Source: JACQPU01 sp039961715 | GTDB taxonomy: Bacteria > Bacteroidota > Ignavibacteria > UBA10030 | Direction of reading: 5' to 3' | Assembly: GCA_039961715.1 (NCBI GenBank) | Contig: JABRVW010000100.1 | Location: forward strand, 5,258-69,257 | Length of the DNA: 64,000 nt | Shown here: positions 15,976 through 24,630 of the stretch, one piece after another | How positions within the stretch are numbered: the first letter of the stretch is position 1 | Layout of the letters: each line of letters opens with the position of its first letter | Notes under the pieces: model-generated | What the model saw: only the letters and a program-made list of their open reading frames with translations | Told to the model about the DNA's origin: nothing | The model's database searches: none | Made by a program: the position numbers and the translations under genes

Positions 15976-17151
15976 ATGACCAAGCGAGACTATTACGAAA
16001 TCCTCGGCGTGAGCCGTTCTTCGACGGCAGAAGAAATAAAGAAGGCGTACAGGAAGCTTGCGCTGAAGTACCACCCGGACCGCAATCCCGGGAACAAGGA
16101 AGCCGAGGAGAAGTTCAAGGAAGCCGCGGAGGCCTATGAGGTCCTGGGGGATGCCGAGAAGCGCCAACGATACGATCGCTACGGGCACGACGGAGTCAAG
16201 GGCACAAACTTCCGGGAGTTCACCGACGTCAACGACATTTTCTCGACGTTCGGGGACATTTTTGGAGGGGGCTTCGGGGGCAGTATCTTTGAGGAAGTCT
16301 TTGGCGGCGGATCGAGGAGCAGACGCAGGAGCGGGCCTCGATCGGAGGGCACACCCGGGGCTGATCTGCGAGCAACGATTCGTCTGACCCTGGAAGAAAT
16401 CGCCACCGGTGTCGAGAAGAAGATCAAAATCCGGCGGTATAAGCCGTGCGACGTCTGCGGGGGATCGGGTGCCAAGCCCGGCTCCGGAAAAACCACCTGC
16501 CCCGATTGCGGCGGGTCGGGAGAGATTCGTCAGGTTTCGCGTTCCGTTTTCGGCCAGTTCGTGAACATTTCGACCTGCGCCACCTGTGGCGGGGAGGGAC
16601 GCGTGGTGCGACAGCCTTGCACGAATTGCGGGGGCGAGGGACGTCTTCAGGGTGAATCAACGATCAAAGTGGCGGTCCCCGCGGGCGTTTCGGAAGGCAA
16701 CTACATCCCGCTCAGAGGCCAGGGGCATGCAGGACGACGAGGCGGTCCTGCCGGTGACCTCCTTGTCTTGATCGAGGAACAACCGCACGAGTACTTCAAG
16801 CGCGAGGGGGACGACATTCTCTATGATCTCTGGATCAGCTTTCCCGTCGCGGCACTCGGGGGCGACGTGGAGATCCCGACCCTGGGCGGAAAAGCCCGGC
16901 TGACGATCGACCCGGCGACGCCGGCGGGCAGGGCCCTTCGGATGCGGGAGCGCGGGATCCCGCGCCTCAACAGCCACGGCCGGGGAGACCAGATCGTCCG
17001 AGTGAACATCTGGGTCCCGCGGCGGCTGAGTCCCGAAGAACGGGAGATGCTCGGACGGCTGCAGAATTCCCCGAATTTTGTCCCGACGCCGGAAGAAGCG
17101 CGGGGCTCAGGAAAGAGTTTCTTCGAAAAAGTAAAGGACGCATTTTCCTAG
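15976..17151 (+). CDS. dnaJ: Molecular chaperone DnaJ
   Basis: Hsp40 co-chaperone of DnaK. The J-domain carries His33-Pro34-Asp35 (KYHPDRN), followed by a G/F-rich region (GDIFGGGFGGSIF). Four CxxCxGxG zinc motifs begin near residues 157, 174, 200 and 214 (CDVCGGSG, CPDCGGSG, CATCGGEG, CTNCGGEG), then the two substrate-binding domains. 391 residues, full type I DnaJ. It starts 9 bases after grpE. dnaK is not in this window. Confidence 0.97.
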   Translation: MTKRDYYEILGVSRSSTAEEIKKAYRKLALKYHPDRNPGNKEAEEKFKEAAEAYEVLGDAEKRQRYDRYGHDGVKGTNFREFTDVNDIFSTFGDIFGGGFGGSIFEEVFGGGSRSRRRSGPRSEGTPGADLRATIRLTLEEIATGVEKKIKIRRYKPCDVCGGSGAKPGSGKTTCPDCGGSGEIRQVSRSVFGQFVNISTCATCGGEGRVVRQPCTNCGGEGRLQGESTIKVAVPAGVSEGNYIPLRGQGHAGRRGGPAGDLLVLIEEQPHEYFKREGDDILYDLWISFPVAALGGDVEIPTLGGKARLTIDPATPAGRALRMRERGIPRLNSHGRGDQIVRVNIWVPRRLSPEEREMLGRLQNSPNFVPTPEEARGSGKSFFEKVKDAFS

Positions 17152-17157
17152 AACATC

Positions 17158-17565
17158 ATGCTCAGGCGCCTGCACGACTGGCTGGCACTGACAGCCACGG
17201 AGCGCAAGGTGTTGTTGTTCGTCACGGGCGCCTTTGTCGCTGGATTGGGAGTCCGTCTCTATCAGGAGACGTTTCCCCCCGCCGCGGTCTTTGACTATGC
17301 ATCCACCGACAGCACGTTTGCCGTGCTGAGCGCGGGTGAGGCCGCCTCGGGCCTCCCCGAGGTTCCCCAGGGTCCCCTGGACATCAATCGGGCCACGAAA
17401 CAGGAACTCATGGCCCTCCCCGGGATCGGAGCAGTGACGGCCGAGCGCATCATCACCCATCGTGCCGAGCACGGCCCGTTCCGGTCAATCGAGGACCTTC
17501 GCAAGATCCGGGGTATCTCCGGACGAAAACTTGAACAACTCAGACCTCTCATCACCGTCTACTAG
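17158..17565 (+). CDS. ComEA-like helix-hairpin-helix protein, membrane-anchored
   Basis: An N-terminal membrane segment (about residues 20-35, VLLFVTGAFVAGLGV) is followed by a linker and two C-terminal helix-hairpin-helix units (LDINRATKQELMALPGIG and FRSIEDLRKIRGISGRKLE). This layout matches ComEA, the periplasmic DNA receptor of natural transformation. 135 residues. It lies 6 bases after dnaJ and shortly before a PilM-like gene, so a link to DNA uptake or pili is likely but inferred. Confidence 0.82.
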   Translation: MLRRLHDWLALTATERKVLLFVTGAFVAGLGVRLYQETFPPAAVFDYASTDSTFAVLSAGEAASGLPEVPQGPLDINRATKQELMALPGIGAVTAERIITHRAEHGPFRSIEDLRKIRGISGRKLEQLRPLITVY

Positions 17566-17586
17566 CCCATCCAAACCGGAGGAACA

Positions 17587-18045
17587 ATGTCCGTTTACCA
17601 AGAGGCAAAAGGCTCGCCGATTCTGAAAGCCATTATCGCAGTTCTCTCCCTGGCTCTTTTGTACGTGCTTTATGAGCCCTACAAAATTCGGGAAGAGGAA
17701 GAGACGTTTCGCGCGGAGTCCCGCGCCCGAATGATCAATCTCCGTCAGGCTCAATTGCTCCACATCGGTTACCGCGGGAGATACAACACCTCCGTGGATT
17801 CCCTCGTTCAGTTCATTCACACACTCCACGACACCATCCGGGCTTCATATTTTCGGCCGCTCGTCTTGTCTCCCTTCGTCCCGGAATCGCTCCTGCATAC
17901 CCCGAAATCCTGGAAACCCTATTCGCTCCAGGTTGTCGATACCACGGCGATCTTGAAATACCTCCTGGAAGATCCGGACGGCTACGGGTCCGTGGGCTCT
18001 CTGACGGACGATGCCCGCGTAAACAAAGCCTCCTGGGAAGAATGA
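17587..18045 (+). CDS. Single-pass membrane protein of unknown function, pilus context
   Basis: 152 residues: a short cytoplasmic N-terminus, one membrane helix (about 13-31, LKAIIAVLSLALLYVLYEP), then a helical and mixed domain outside. The topology recalls PilN/PilO-type inner-membrane pilus proteins, but I see no diagnostic motif. GGAGGAAC is just before the ATG. It lies between the ComEA-like and PilM-like genes. Confidence 0.65.
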   Translation: MSVYQEAKGSPILKAIIAVLSLALLYVLYEPYKIREEEETFRAESRARMINLRQAQLLHIGYRGRYNTSVDSLVQFIHTLHDTIRASYFRPLVLSPFVPESLLHTPKSWKPYSLQVVDTTAILKYLLEDPDGYGSVGSLTDDARVNKASWEE

Positions 18046-18079
18046 TCTCCTTCCCCCCCACCAACTCTCCGAGCGGAAG

Positions 18080-18997
18080 ATGAAATCAACGCGTCACCTC
18101 GGGGTTTCGTTCTGCAACGGCCACATTCAGATCGCCGAGATCGAGCAGGGAAAGAAGCCCATGGTCACGGCACTGGCGGAGCGCGAGACCAGTGTCGATC
18201 TCGTTCAGGCAGGGATTCACCTCTCAGCGGACCATCCACAGGTGGCCACGCTGGCAGGCGAGCTCGGCGACATGATCAAGCGCAACAAGATCGCAACGCG
18301 CTCGGTCTCCTACGCCCTCCCCGCTGATCCGACGTTTATCAACATCATTCCCCTCCCCACATCGCTCAAGGGTACCGATCTCACGGATTTTCTTCGGTGG
18401 GAAATCCATCAGTATTTCCCGGATGCGGGCCCAAAAGACTTCATCGTCGATTCCCATCCTCTACCATCGGCCGAGAAAACCGTCCACCCCGGCTTTGTCG
18501 TGGGTGTCCGCCGCGGGATGGTGACCTTCCTCCAGAAGGTCACGTCAGACCTTCGGCTTCAGCTCCACTTGATTGACGTCGATCATCTGAGCACGGAAAA
18601 GACGATCTCGTTTAACTATCCCGAGATTCGTGACCATGCGGTGGGCCTCTTTTCCCTCAGAATGACCGGCATGATCGCCAGCCTGGTCCGGAACGGAGAG
18701 ATTATTGATTACCGCGCTTACAAGGCCGATGTGCCCGGTGACGTTCCCCGGACCATCAGCGCCTACCTGAAGCACGTCAGGCAAAAGGATGGACTTGGGG
18801 AGCCGGATGCCTTGTTCCTTTACGGCCAGGCCGTGCCTCCCGACATGCTCAAGGCTATACGGGATGAAACGGATACGCAAACTCTGATCATCAACTCCCT
18901 GCGAAAACTGCCGGTAACGGGAAAAGTGTACGACCAGTTCAAGAAGGAGAGTTTCAGGTTTGCACCGGCAATCGGACTGAGTCTGCGGGCGGAATGA
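18080..18997 (+). CDS. PilM-like actin-fold protein
   Basis: 305 residues with the pattern of type IV pilus PilM/GspL cytoplasmic ATPase-fold proteins: an N-terminal strand-turn (LGVSFCNGHIQIAEIEQGKK), the SYALPADPTFINIIPLP segment typical of PilM-like proteins (about 75-91), and a later glycine-containing strand pair. The phosphate-binding loops are weakly conserved, so nucleotide binding is uncertain. It overlaps rsmD by 4 bases. With the two preceding genes it forms a possible pilus/competence module in the chaperone operon. Confidence 0.65.
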   Translation: MKSTRHLGVSFCNGHIQIAEIEQGKKPMVTALAERETSVDLVQAGIHLSADHPQVATLAGELGDMIKRNKIATRSVSYALPADPTFINIIPLPTSLKGTDLTDFLRWEIHQYFPDAGPKDFIVDSHPLPSAEKTVHPGFVVGVRRGMVTFLQKVTSDLRLQLHLIDVDHLSTEKTISFNYPEIRDHAVGLFSLRMTGMIASLVRNGEIIDYRAYKADVPGDVPRTISAYLKHVRQKDGLGEPDALFLYGQAVPPDMLKAIRDETDTQTLIINSLRKLPVTGKVYDQFKKESFRFAPAIGLSLRAE

Positions 18998-19566
18998 GGA
19001 TCATTGCGGGCACGTACCGGGGAATGCGCCTCTCCGCTCCCCGTACCCTGGCGGTCAGACCCACAACCGACAGGGTGAAACAAACGCTGTTTGACATCCT
19101 TACTTCCCGGATCGAATTTGAAGGGAAGGAAGTTCTGGACCTGTTTGCCGGGAGCGGAAGTCTCGGGCTTGAGGCTCTGAGCCGGGGCGCCCGGCGCGTG
19201 ACGTTCGTCGAGAAATCACGCCCCGCCCTCCGCGTCCTTGAGCGAAACATCCGCGCACTCCGCTGTGACGACAGGGTGATCATCCATCAGGCGGATGTCT
19301 TCTGGTTCATCAAAAACGTTTTTCAGACGTATGACCTGGTGTTTGTCGATCCTCCCTATGCCCTGGAGACCATCGGCTCCCTGCCCGCGCTCCTCGCAGG
19401 ATCAGGTCTTCTCCGCCCCGGCACTTATGTCGTCATGGAACACAGCCGGGAGTCAGATGTTCCGGTTCCGCCGGACGCCTTCGACACCATCCGAAAACAG
19501 TTTGGCCAGACCGTCGCCCTGATCCTCCAGGCACGAGATCAGGCGGGAAAGGGACCCTCACCATGA
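18994..19566 (+). CDS. rsmD: 16S rRNA (guanine(966)-N(2))-methyltransferase RsmD
   Basis: Methylates G966 of 16S rRNA with S-adenosylmethionine. Motifs: RIIAGTYRGMRLSAP, RPTTDRVKQTLFDIL, the SAM-binding loop LDLFAGSGSLGLEALSRGA, and the catalytic VFVDPPYAL (about residue 113-121). 190 residues, full length. Overlaps both neighbours by 4 bases; the pair rsmD-coaD is widely conserved. Confidence 0.95.
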   Translation: MRIIAGTYRGMRLSAPRTLAVRPTTDRVKQTLFDILTSRIEFEGKEVLDLFAGSGSLGLEALSRGARRVTFVEKSRPALRVLERNIRALRCDDRVIIHQADVFWFIKNVFQTYDLVFVDPPYALETIGSLPALLAGSGLLRPGTYVVMEHSRESDVPVPPDAFDTIRKQFGQTVALILQARDQAGKGPSP

Positions 19567-20054
19567 GAATCGCCATCTATCCGGGCACGTTTGACCCGAT
19601 CACCAACGGCCACCTTGATATCCTTGACAGGGCCGTCAAGCTCTTTGACAAGGTCATCATCACGATCGCCCGCAACCCCTCCAAGAGTCCTTTGTTTTCC
19701 GAGGAGGAACGGCTGGATATGCTGAGAGAGGCTACAAAGAGCCATCAGAACGTTGAAGTGGATTCCTTCGAAGGTCTCCTCGTGGATTATGCCAGATCGA
19801 AGCAGGCGGCGGCAATCGTCCGAGGCCTGCGGGCAATCTCCGACTTCGAGTACGAGCTCCAAATGGCATTGATGAACCGGAAGCTCGACGCAGCCGTGGA
19901 GACCGTTTTCCTGATGCCGAACGAAAAGTATACCTATCTGAACTCAAGCATTGTCCGCGAGATTTCCCGTCACGGCGGCGACGTGTCCGAATTCGTGCCT
20001 CCGATGGTACGGCTTTCGCTGGAGAGAAAAAGACGCATGAAACAATCGAGCTGA
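19563..20054 (+). CDS. coaD: Phosphopantetheine adenylyltransferase
   Basis: Penultimate step of coenzyme A synthesis: transfers AMP from ATP to 4'-phosphopantetheine. The nucleotidyltransferase motif YPGTFDPITNGH is at residues 6-17; RGLRAISDFEYELQMA and the YLNSSIVREI C-terminal motif (standing for the ISSTxVR signature) are present. 163 residues, full length. Confidence 0.96.
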   Translation: MRIAIYPGTFDPITNGHLDILDRAVKLFDKVIITIARNPSKSPLFSEEERLDMLREATKSHQNVEVDSFEGLLVDYARSKQAAAIVRGLRAISDFEYELQMALMNRKLDAAVETVFLMPNEKYTYLNSSIVREISRHGGDVSEFVPPMVRLSLERKRRMKQSS

Positions 20055-20086
20055 TCCTCCCTTTCGCCCACGCCGACTCACTGTTT

Positions 20087-21283
20087 ATGAAACCCATTTC
20101 CCGTAAGGCGCTTTCCATCAAGCCGTCCCAAACTCTCGCACTGTTTGCCCGAGCCAAGGCAATGAAAGCCGAAGGTCAGGACGTGGTGAGCTTCACGGCC
20201 GGCGAGCCGGATTTCCCGACGCCGGAGCCCGTCAAGAACGCCGGCATTGAGGCGATTAGGGAAAATTTTACGAAGTACACCCCGAACCGAGGGATCCCCG
20301 AGTTGTTGAAAGCCATTGCGGGGAAGTTTCGCCGCGAGAACGGCATCGAAACCGATCCAGGAAGAATTCTGGTCTCGACCGGCGCCAAGCATTCCATCTT
20401 CAACGCTCTCCAGGCCATCTGCAACCGCGGGGATGAAGTGATCATTCCTTCACCGTTCTGGGTGAGCTACCCGGAAATGGTTCAGATGGTCGACGCCCGC
20501 CCCGTATTGGTAAAAACATCCCTGAAGAACCAATTCAAGATGACGGCACCGCAACTCAAGAAGGCCGTCACACGCAAGACAAAGGCTGTCATCCTGAACA
20601 GCCCCTGCAATCCAACAGGTGCGGTGTACTCCCGTGCCGAAATCGAAGCCCTGGCCGATGTCGTTGCTTCGTCAGGTGTGTACCTGATCTCTGACGAGAT
20701 CTATGAAAAAATCCTCTTTGACGGGGAAACGCACTTCAGTCCCGGTTCCCTGCCGGCCATCCGCGACCAGGTCATCACTGTCAACGGTGTCTCGAAGGCG
20801 TACTCCATGACGGGTTGGAGGATCGGCTTCATGACGGGTCACAAGGACGTCATCAACGCGGCGGAAACGTTCCAGGGTCAGGTCACCTCCAACGCCAATT
20901 CCATCGCGCAGAAGGCGGCGCTTGTCGCTTTGACCGGCAATCTCGACAGCGCGATCCGGAATATGGTGAGTGAGTTTGACCGAAGGCGGAAGTACCTGCT
21001 CGAACAGGTACAGAGAATCCCCCATGTTCACTACGTCCATCCTCGGGGGGCCTTCTATCTCTTTTTCGATGTCAGCGCCTACCTTGGCAAACGGGCGGGC
21101 ACCTATGCTGTGAAGACAGCCGACGATCTCTGTGAATATCTCCTGACAACCCATCACGTGGCCCTGGTGCCGGGCACGGGATTCGGGGAAAAGCGATGGG
21201 TGCGGCTGTCGTACGCCTGCTCCCTTGAAGAACTGCAGAAAGGTGTGTCAAGAATCGCGGAAGGGTTGAACACAATTCGATGA
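20087..21283 (+). CDS. PLP-dependent class I aminotransferase (aspartate aminotransferase-like)
   Basis: Fold type I aminotransferase of the AspB/Ib subgroup, probably using aspartate or aromatic keto acids. Motifs: FTAGEPDFPTP, NSPCNPTGAVYS (about residue 169), SDEIYEKI, the PLP lysine in NGVSKAYSMTGWRIGF (about 237), and WVRLSYACS with the substrate-binding Arg near the C-terminus. 398 residues. No clear ribosome binding site; placed 32 bases after coaD on the same strand. Confidence 0.9.
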   Translation: MKPISRKALSIKPSQTLALFARAKAMKAEGQDVVSFTAGEPDFPTPEPVKNAGIEAIRENFTKYTPNRGIPELLKAIAGKFRRENGIETDPGRILVSTGAKHSIFNALQAICNRGDEVIIPSPFWVSYPEMVQMVDARPVLVKTSLKNQFKMTAPQLKKAVTRKTKAVILNSPCNPTGAVYSRAEIEALADVVASSGVYLISDEIYEKILFDGETHFSPGSLPAIRDQVITVNGVSKAYSMTGWRIGFMTGHKDVINAAETFQGQVTSNANSIAQKAALVALTGNLDSAIRNMVSEFDRRRKYLLEQVQRIPHVHYVHPRGAFYLFFDVSAYLGKRAGTYAVKTADDLCEYLLTTHHVALVPGTGFGEKRWVRLSYACSLEELQKGVSRIAEGLNTIR

Positions 21284-21304
21284 ATCAGAAGAGAGTATTC
21301 TGCC

Positions 21305-21613
21305 ATGCCAACGTATGAGTACAAATGCGTCCACTGTGGCCATTCGTTTGAAGAATTCCAGTCAATGACCGCCGCCCCGCTCGTCCGATGCCCTCAATGC
21401 GGCCAGGATGGACTGAAGCGCGTCCTGGGTGGCGGTGCTGGAATGATCTTCAAGGGGCAGGGATTCTACCTCACCGATTACAAGAAGAGTGCGGGAACGG
21501 GTGGACCGAAGAAAACGGAAGAGACGAAAAAAGAAGGCGGCGGTACGGGCACGAAAACTGACTCCGGGCCAACAGCGTCCGGCACCGATTCGAAAGGCAC
21601 GAGCAAACCGTAA
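21305..21613 (+). CDS. FmdB-type zinc-ribbon protein
   Basis: The N-terminal zinc ribbon begins MPTYEYKCVHCGHSFE and continues with RCPQCGQDGLKRVL, giving two CxxC pairs (Cys8/11 and Cys30/33 by count). The AGMIFKGQGFYLTDYKKS segment is the usual FmdB C-terminal motif. The last 35 residues are Lys/Thr/Gly/Ser-rich and disordered. 102 residues. Function of the family is unclear (putative regulatory). Last gene of the hrcA run. Confidence 0.9.
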   Translation: MPTYEYKCVHCGHSFEEFQSMTAAPLVRCPQCGQDGLKRVLGGGAGMIFKGQGFYLTDYKKSAGTGGPKKTEETKKEGGGTGTKTDSGPTASGTDSKGTSKP

Positions 21614-21645
21614 CCCGGCAGGAAGAAGCGGACCCCGGAACCCAT

Positions 21646-22740
21646 TTACCGACCCACAGAAAAGCCGTTGAGGCGCAGAACCTTCTGCGCCTTTTTTTTC
21701 TCCTCAGCGGATTCAAAGGAAAGGCGGAAGGTGCCTCCGGTATCTTCTCTCACCTTCATGAGCTCGATGTCCTTGATATTGATGTTCTTGCGGGCCAGGG
21801 CCCCGGTGAGTCGCGCCAGCATGCCGGGTTTGTCGGATACAAACACTTCGAGGGTGGCCAGAGGATGCAGAAATCCCTTCATATCCCGCGGAATGCGGCT
21901 TCGCAGGATCCTCGAGCGGTGAAATTCGCGCGCGAGCAACCCAAGATCGCTGTTTGCAACGGCGCGGCGATAGCGGGCCAGCGTTTCTTCCAGGCGCCTG
22001 AGTGCTTTCGCCACCTCGGCACGGTTGGCCGGAAGGATGTGCTTCCAGAGATCGAACCGGCTCGAGGCAATGCGCGTAAGATCCCTGAACCCCCCTGCCC
22101 CCAGCTGCAGATACGCGCCGGTTCTTCTCCTCCGATCACCGGCAAGATTCATGAGGGCAACGGCAACGAGCTGAGGCAGGTGGCTGACCGCGGCGGCAAC
22201 GGCATCGTGAAACCCCGGATCCATTCTCAGCGGCCGGCCCCCGATCTTTCTGACAAACGCCGTAAAAGCGCGTACAGGCGCGCCCGGAAGCGGCGTCAGA
22301 ACGTAGATGGCGTTTTCGAACAACAGCGGATGGGCGGCGAGAATGCCGGAATGCTCGGCTCCGGCCATGGGGTGGCCACCGATGAAGTTCCCCCTGGGGA
22401 ACAGCTTTTGCGCGTCGGACATGATCCCGGCCTTGACACTGCCCACGTCAGTCACGAGAGTCCGTTGGGGCACCAGCCGCGCAACTCGGGGAAGAAGGGA
22501 TCTGATCTGTCGAGGCGGGACGGCGAGGATGACAAGGTCAGCGTTCAGGAGCGCGCGCACAAGCGCTGTTTCTGCGCGATGAATCGCCCCCCGACGTTTC
22601 GCTCTGGAAAGCACTGCCGGGCGGTCGAGCCCTGTGACAACGGCGTCTGGCACCTGGCGGCGTATGGCCAATCCGAGGGATCCTCCGATCAACCCTACGC
22701 CGATGATCGTGATATGCCTGAAGGGCGGCGACTGAGACAT
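21646..22740 (-). CDS. tyrA: Prephenate dehydrogenase with C-terminal ACT domain
   Basis: Oxidatively decarboxylates prephenate to 4-hydroxyphenylpyruvate in tyrosine synthesis. NAD-binding loop IIGVGLIGGSLGLAIRR near the N-terminus, then the catalytic segment FIGGHPMAGAEHSG (about 117-130). An ACT domain from about residue 290 (LEVFVSDKPGMLARLTGALA) probably gives feedback control by tyrosine. 364 residues from the ATG at 22740; a GTG two codons earlier is possible. It follows aroF by 17 bases. Its 3' end encodes KKKAQKVLRLNG, from the DNA that forms the terminator of the opposing operon. Confidence 0.93.
   Translation of the reverse strand: MSQSPPFRHITIIGVGLIGGSLGLAIRRQVPDAVVTGLDRPAVLSRAKRRGAIHRAETALVRALLNADLVILAVPPRQIRSLLPRVARLVPQRTLVTDVGSVKAGIMSDAQKLFPRGNFIGGHPMAGAEHSGILAAHPLLFENAIYVLTPLPGAPVRAFTAFVRKIGGRPLRMDPGFHDAVAAAVSHLPQLVAVALMNLAGDRRRRTGAYLQLGAGGFRDLTRIASSRFDLWKHILPANRAEVAKALRRLEETLARYRRAVANSDLGLLAREFHRSRILRSRIPRDMKGFLHPLATLEVFVSDKPGMLARLTGALARKNINIKDIELMKVREDTGGTFRLSFESAEEKKKAQKVLRLNGFSVGR
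21671..21699 (+). terminator. Intrinsic terminator of the hrcA-fmdB operon, lying inside tyrA
   Basis: A perfect 10-bp stem (21671-21680 with 21683-21692, AGGCGCAGAA and complement) with a 2-base loop is followed by seven more T on the plus strand. It lies 58 bases after the fmdB stop but within the last codons of tyrA on the opposite strand. Confidence 0.8.
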
Positions 22741-22757
22741 GAGCACGCGGCAGGGAT

Positions 22758-23774
22758 TCAGGGAACGCGCCGGCCGATTGCCTGGGCGATGATTCGCACC
22801 TCGTTCATCATCTCCGAGAATTGGTCGGGGAACAACGACTGGGCGCCATCCGATTTTGCATGATCGGGATCGTTGTGGACTTCGATGATAAGGCCATCTG
22901 CGCCAGCAGCAACTGCGGCCCGCGCCATGGGAATAACCTTGTCGCGGATTCCGATTCCATGTGAAGGATCGGCAACAATCGGGAGGTGGCTCTTCTTCTT
23001 GATCACGGGGATCGCGCCGATATCCATGGTGTTGCGCGTCGCCGTTTCAAATGTCCGGATTCCGCGCTCACAGAGAATGACCTGCATGTTTCCCCCGGAA
23101 AGAATGTATTCGGCAGACATCAGCCATTCTTCAATGGTGGCCGAAAGCCCGCGCTTCAGCATGACGGGTTTCGAGGCCTTCCCAAGCTCTTTCAGGAACG
23201 TGAAGTTCTGCATGTTTCTCGCTCCCACCTGGAGAACATCGGCGTACCGCTCGACAAGCCCAATCTGGCTTCGGTCCATTACTTCGGTGATCACCTTCAG
23301 GCCAAAAGCATCCGCTGCTGATCGCAGGAGTTTCAGACCCTCCTCCCCCAGGCCCTGAAACGAATAGGGTGATGTCCGCGGCTTGAAGGCACCCCCTCGA
23401 AGCACCCTGGCTCCGCTTTTTGCCACATATTCCGCGATTGTGAAGATCTGCTCTTCGCTTTCCACGGAACACGGCCCTGCCATGATGAGTACATCATTGC
23501 CTCCGATCTCCGCAGAACCTACCCTGACCACTGTTCCCTCCTTTTGGAACGCCCTGCTCGCAAGCTTGTAGGGATCGGTAATCCGGATGACCTCCGCCAC
23601 ACCCGGAAGAAGCTGAATCTGCCTGTGGTCAAACTCGGGCTGGACGCCGATTGCGCCGAGAACAGTCTGTCGGACACCTGTTGACCGATGTACGTCGAAT
23701 CCGTGTTCGTGGAGAACGCGAATGATTTCTTCTATCTGCTTTTCTGTTGCACCAGGCTCAGTTACGACGACCAT
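22758..23774 (-). CDS. aroF: 3-deoxy-7-phosphoheptulonate synthase (DAHP synthase, type I-beta)
   Basis: First step of the shikimate pathway (phosphoenolpyruvate + erythrose 4-phosphate). An N-terminal ferredoxin-like regulatory domain (about residues 1-70) is followed by the TIM barrel with MAGPCSVESEEQIF (about 98), GGAFKPRTSPYSFQG, QVGARNMQNF, LKRGLSATIEEW, and ADPSHGIGIR. 338 residues. Beside tyrA, so the pair probably serves tyrosine synthesis. Confidence 0.94.
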   Translation of the reverse strand: MVVVTEPGATEKQIEEIIRVLHEHGFDVHRSTGVRQTVLGAIGVQPEFDHRQIQLLPGVAEVIRITDPYKLASRAFQKEGTVVRVGSAEIGGNDVLIMAGPCSVESEEQIFTIAEYVAKSGARVLRGGAFKPRTSPYSFQGLGEEGLKLLRSAADAFGLKVITEVMDRSQIGLVERYADVLQVGARNMQNFTFLKELGKASKPVMLKRGLSATIEEWLMSAEYILSGGNMQVILCERGIRTFETATRNTMDIGAIPVIKKKSHLPIVADPSHGIGIRDKVIPMARAAVAAGADGLIIEVHNDPDHAKSDGAQSLFPDQFSEMMNEVRIIAQAIGRRVP

Positions 23775-23797
23775 AGAGGGGTTTTTGACTTATTGAT

Positions 23798-23860
23798 TCG
23801 TTGGTTCATTGGGCCCTTGTTTCGTTCTTTCGTTGTTTCGTCATTTCGTTGATTTGTCGT
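23798..23860. repeat. Short TTTCGTT-type degenerate tandem repeat
   Basis: The spacer between lptB and aroF consists of irregular TTCGTT / TTTCGTTG units repeated about seven times on the plus strand. It differs from the surrounding GC-rich DNA. No function can be read from it. Confidence 0.6.
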
Positions 23861-23862
23861 TC

Positions 23863-24618
23863 CTAATACCTGTCCAACTTGAATTTCTCTCCCAAATAGA
23901 GCTTTCGGGCCTCAGGGTCATTAGCGAGGAATTCAGCCGTGCCGGATTTGAGGATCTTCCCTTCAAACAACAGGTAAGACCTGTCTGTAATCGAGAGAGT
24001 CTCATGCACATTATGGTCCGTGATCAACACGCCGATCTCCTTGTCCCGCAAGGTGCCGATGATTTTCATGATATCTTCAACGGCGATCGGGTCAATGCCC
24101 GCGAACGGCTCGTCCAACAACATGAATCGCGGATCCAATGCCAGCGCGCGCGCAATTTCCGTCCTCCGCCTTTCGCCGCCGGACAGGACGTACGCCTTGC
24201 TCCGTGCAAGATGGGCAAGTCCGAAATCCTCCAGCAGACGGTCGCATTTCTCCTCCTGCTCCTTCCTGCCCAACGAACTCATCTCCAGCACGGCCAGGAT
24301 GTTTTCTCGCACCGTCAGACGTCGAAATACCGAGGCTTCCTGGGGCAAATATCCGATTCCCAGGCGCGCCCTCCGGTACATTGGGAGAGTTGTGATATTC
24401 TCTTCATTGACAAACACGCGCCCGTCATTCGGACGGATCATCCCCACGATCATATAGAACGTCGTGGTTTTTCCCGCACCGTTCGGACCGAGCAGGCCCA
24501 CAATCTCCCCCTGCCGGACATCGATGGACACCTGACTGACGACGGTCCTCTTCTTGTACTTTTTCACAAGGCCTTCTGCGCGCAGGATCGCCGCTCCGTT
24601 TTCTGAAGTTCGATTCAC
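23863..24618 (-). CDS. lptB: LPS export ABC transporter ATP-binding protein LptB
   Basis: The ATPase that drives extraction of lipopolysaccharide from the inner membrane with LptF/G. Walker A GPNGAGKTT (about residue 44), Q-loop GYLPQEASVFRRLTV, signature LSGGERRRTEIARAL, Walker B FMLLDEPFAGIDP and the switch His in ITDHNVHETL are all present and match the LptB subgroup. 251 residues. It follows lptA by 12 bases. Confidence 0.96.
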   Translation of the reverse strand: MNRTSENGAAILRAEGLVKKYKKRTVVSQVSIDVRQGEIVGLLGPNGAGKTTTFYMIVGMIRPNDGRVFVNEENITTLPMYRRARLGIGYLPQEASVFRRLTVRENILAVLEMSSLGRKEQEEKCDRLLEDFGLAHLARSKAYVLSGGERRRTEIARALALDPRFMLLDEPFAGIDPIAVEDIMKIIGTLRDKEIGVLITDHNVHETLSITDRSYLLFEGKILKSGTAEFLANDPEARKLYLGEKFKLDRY

Positions 24619-24630
24619 AGGCCGTCTCCG

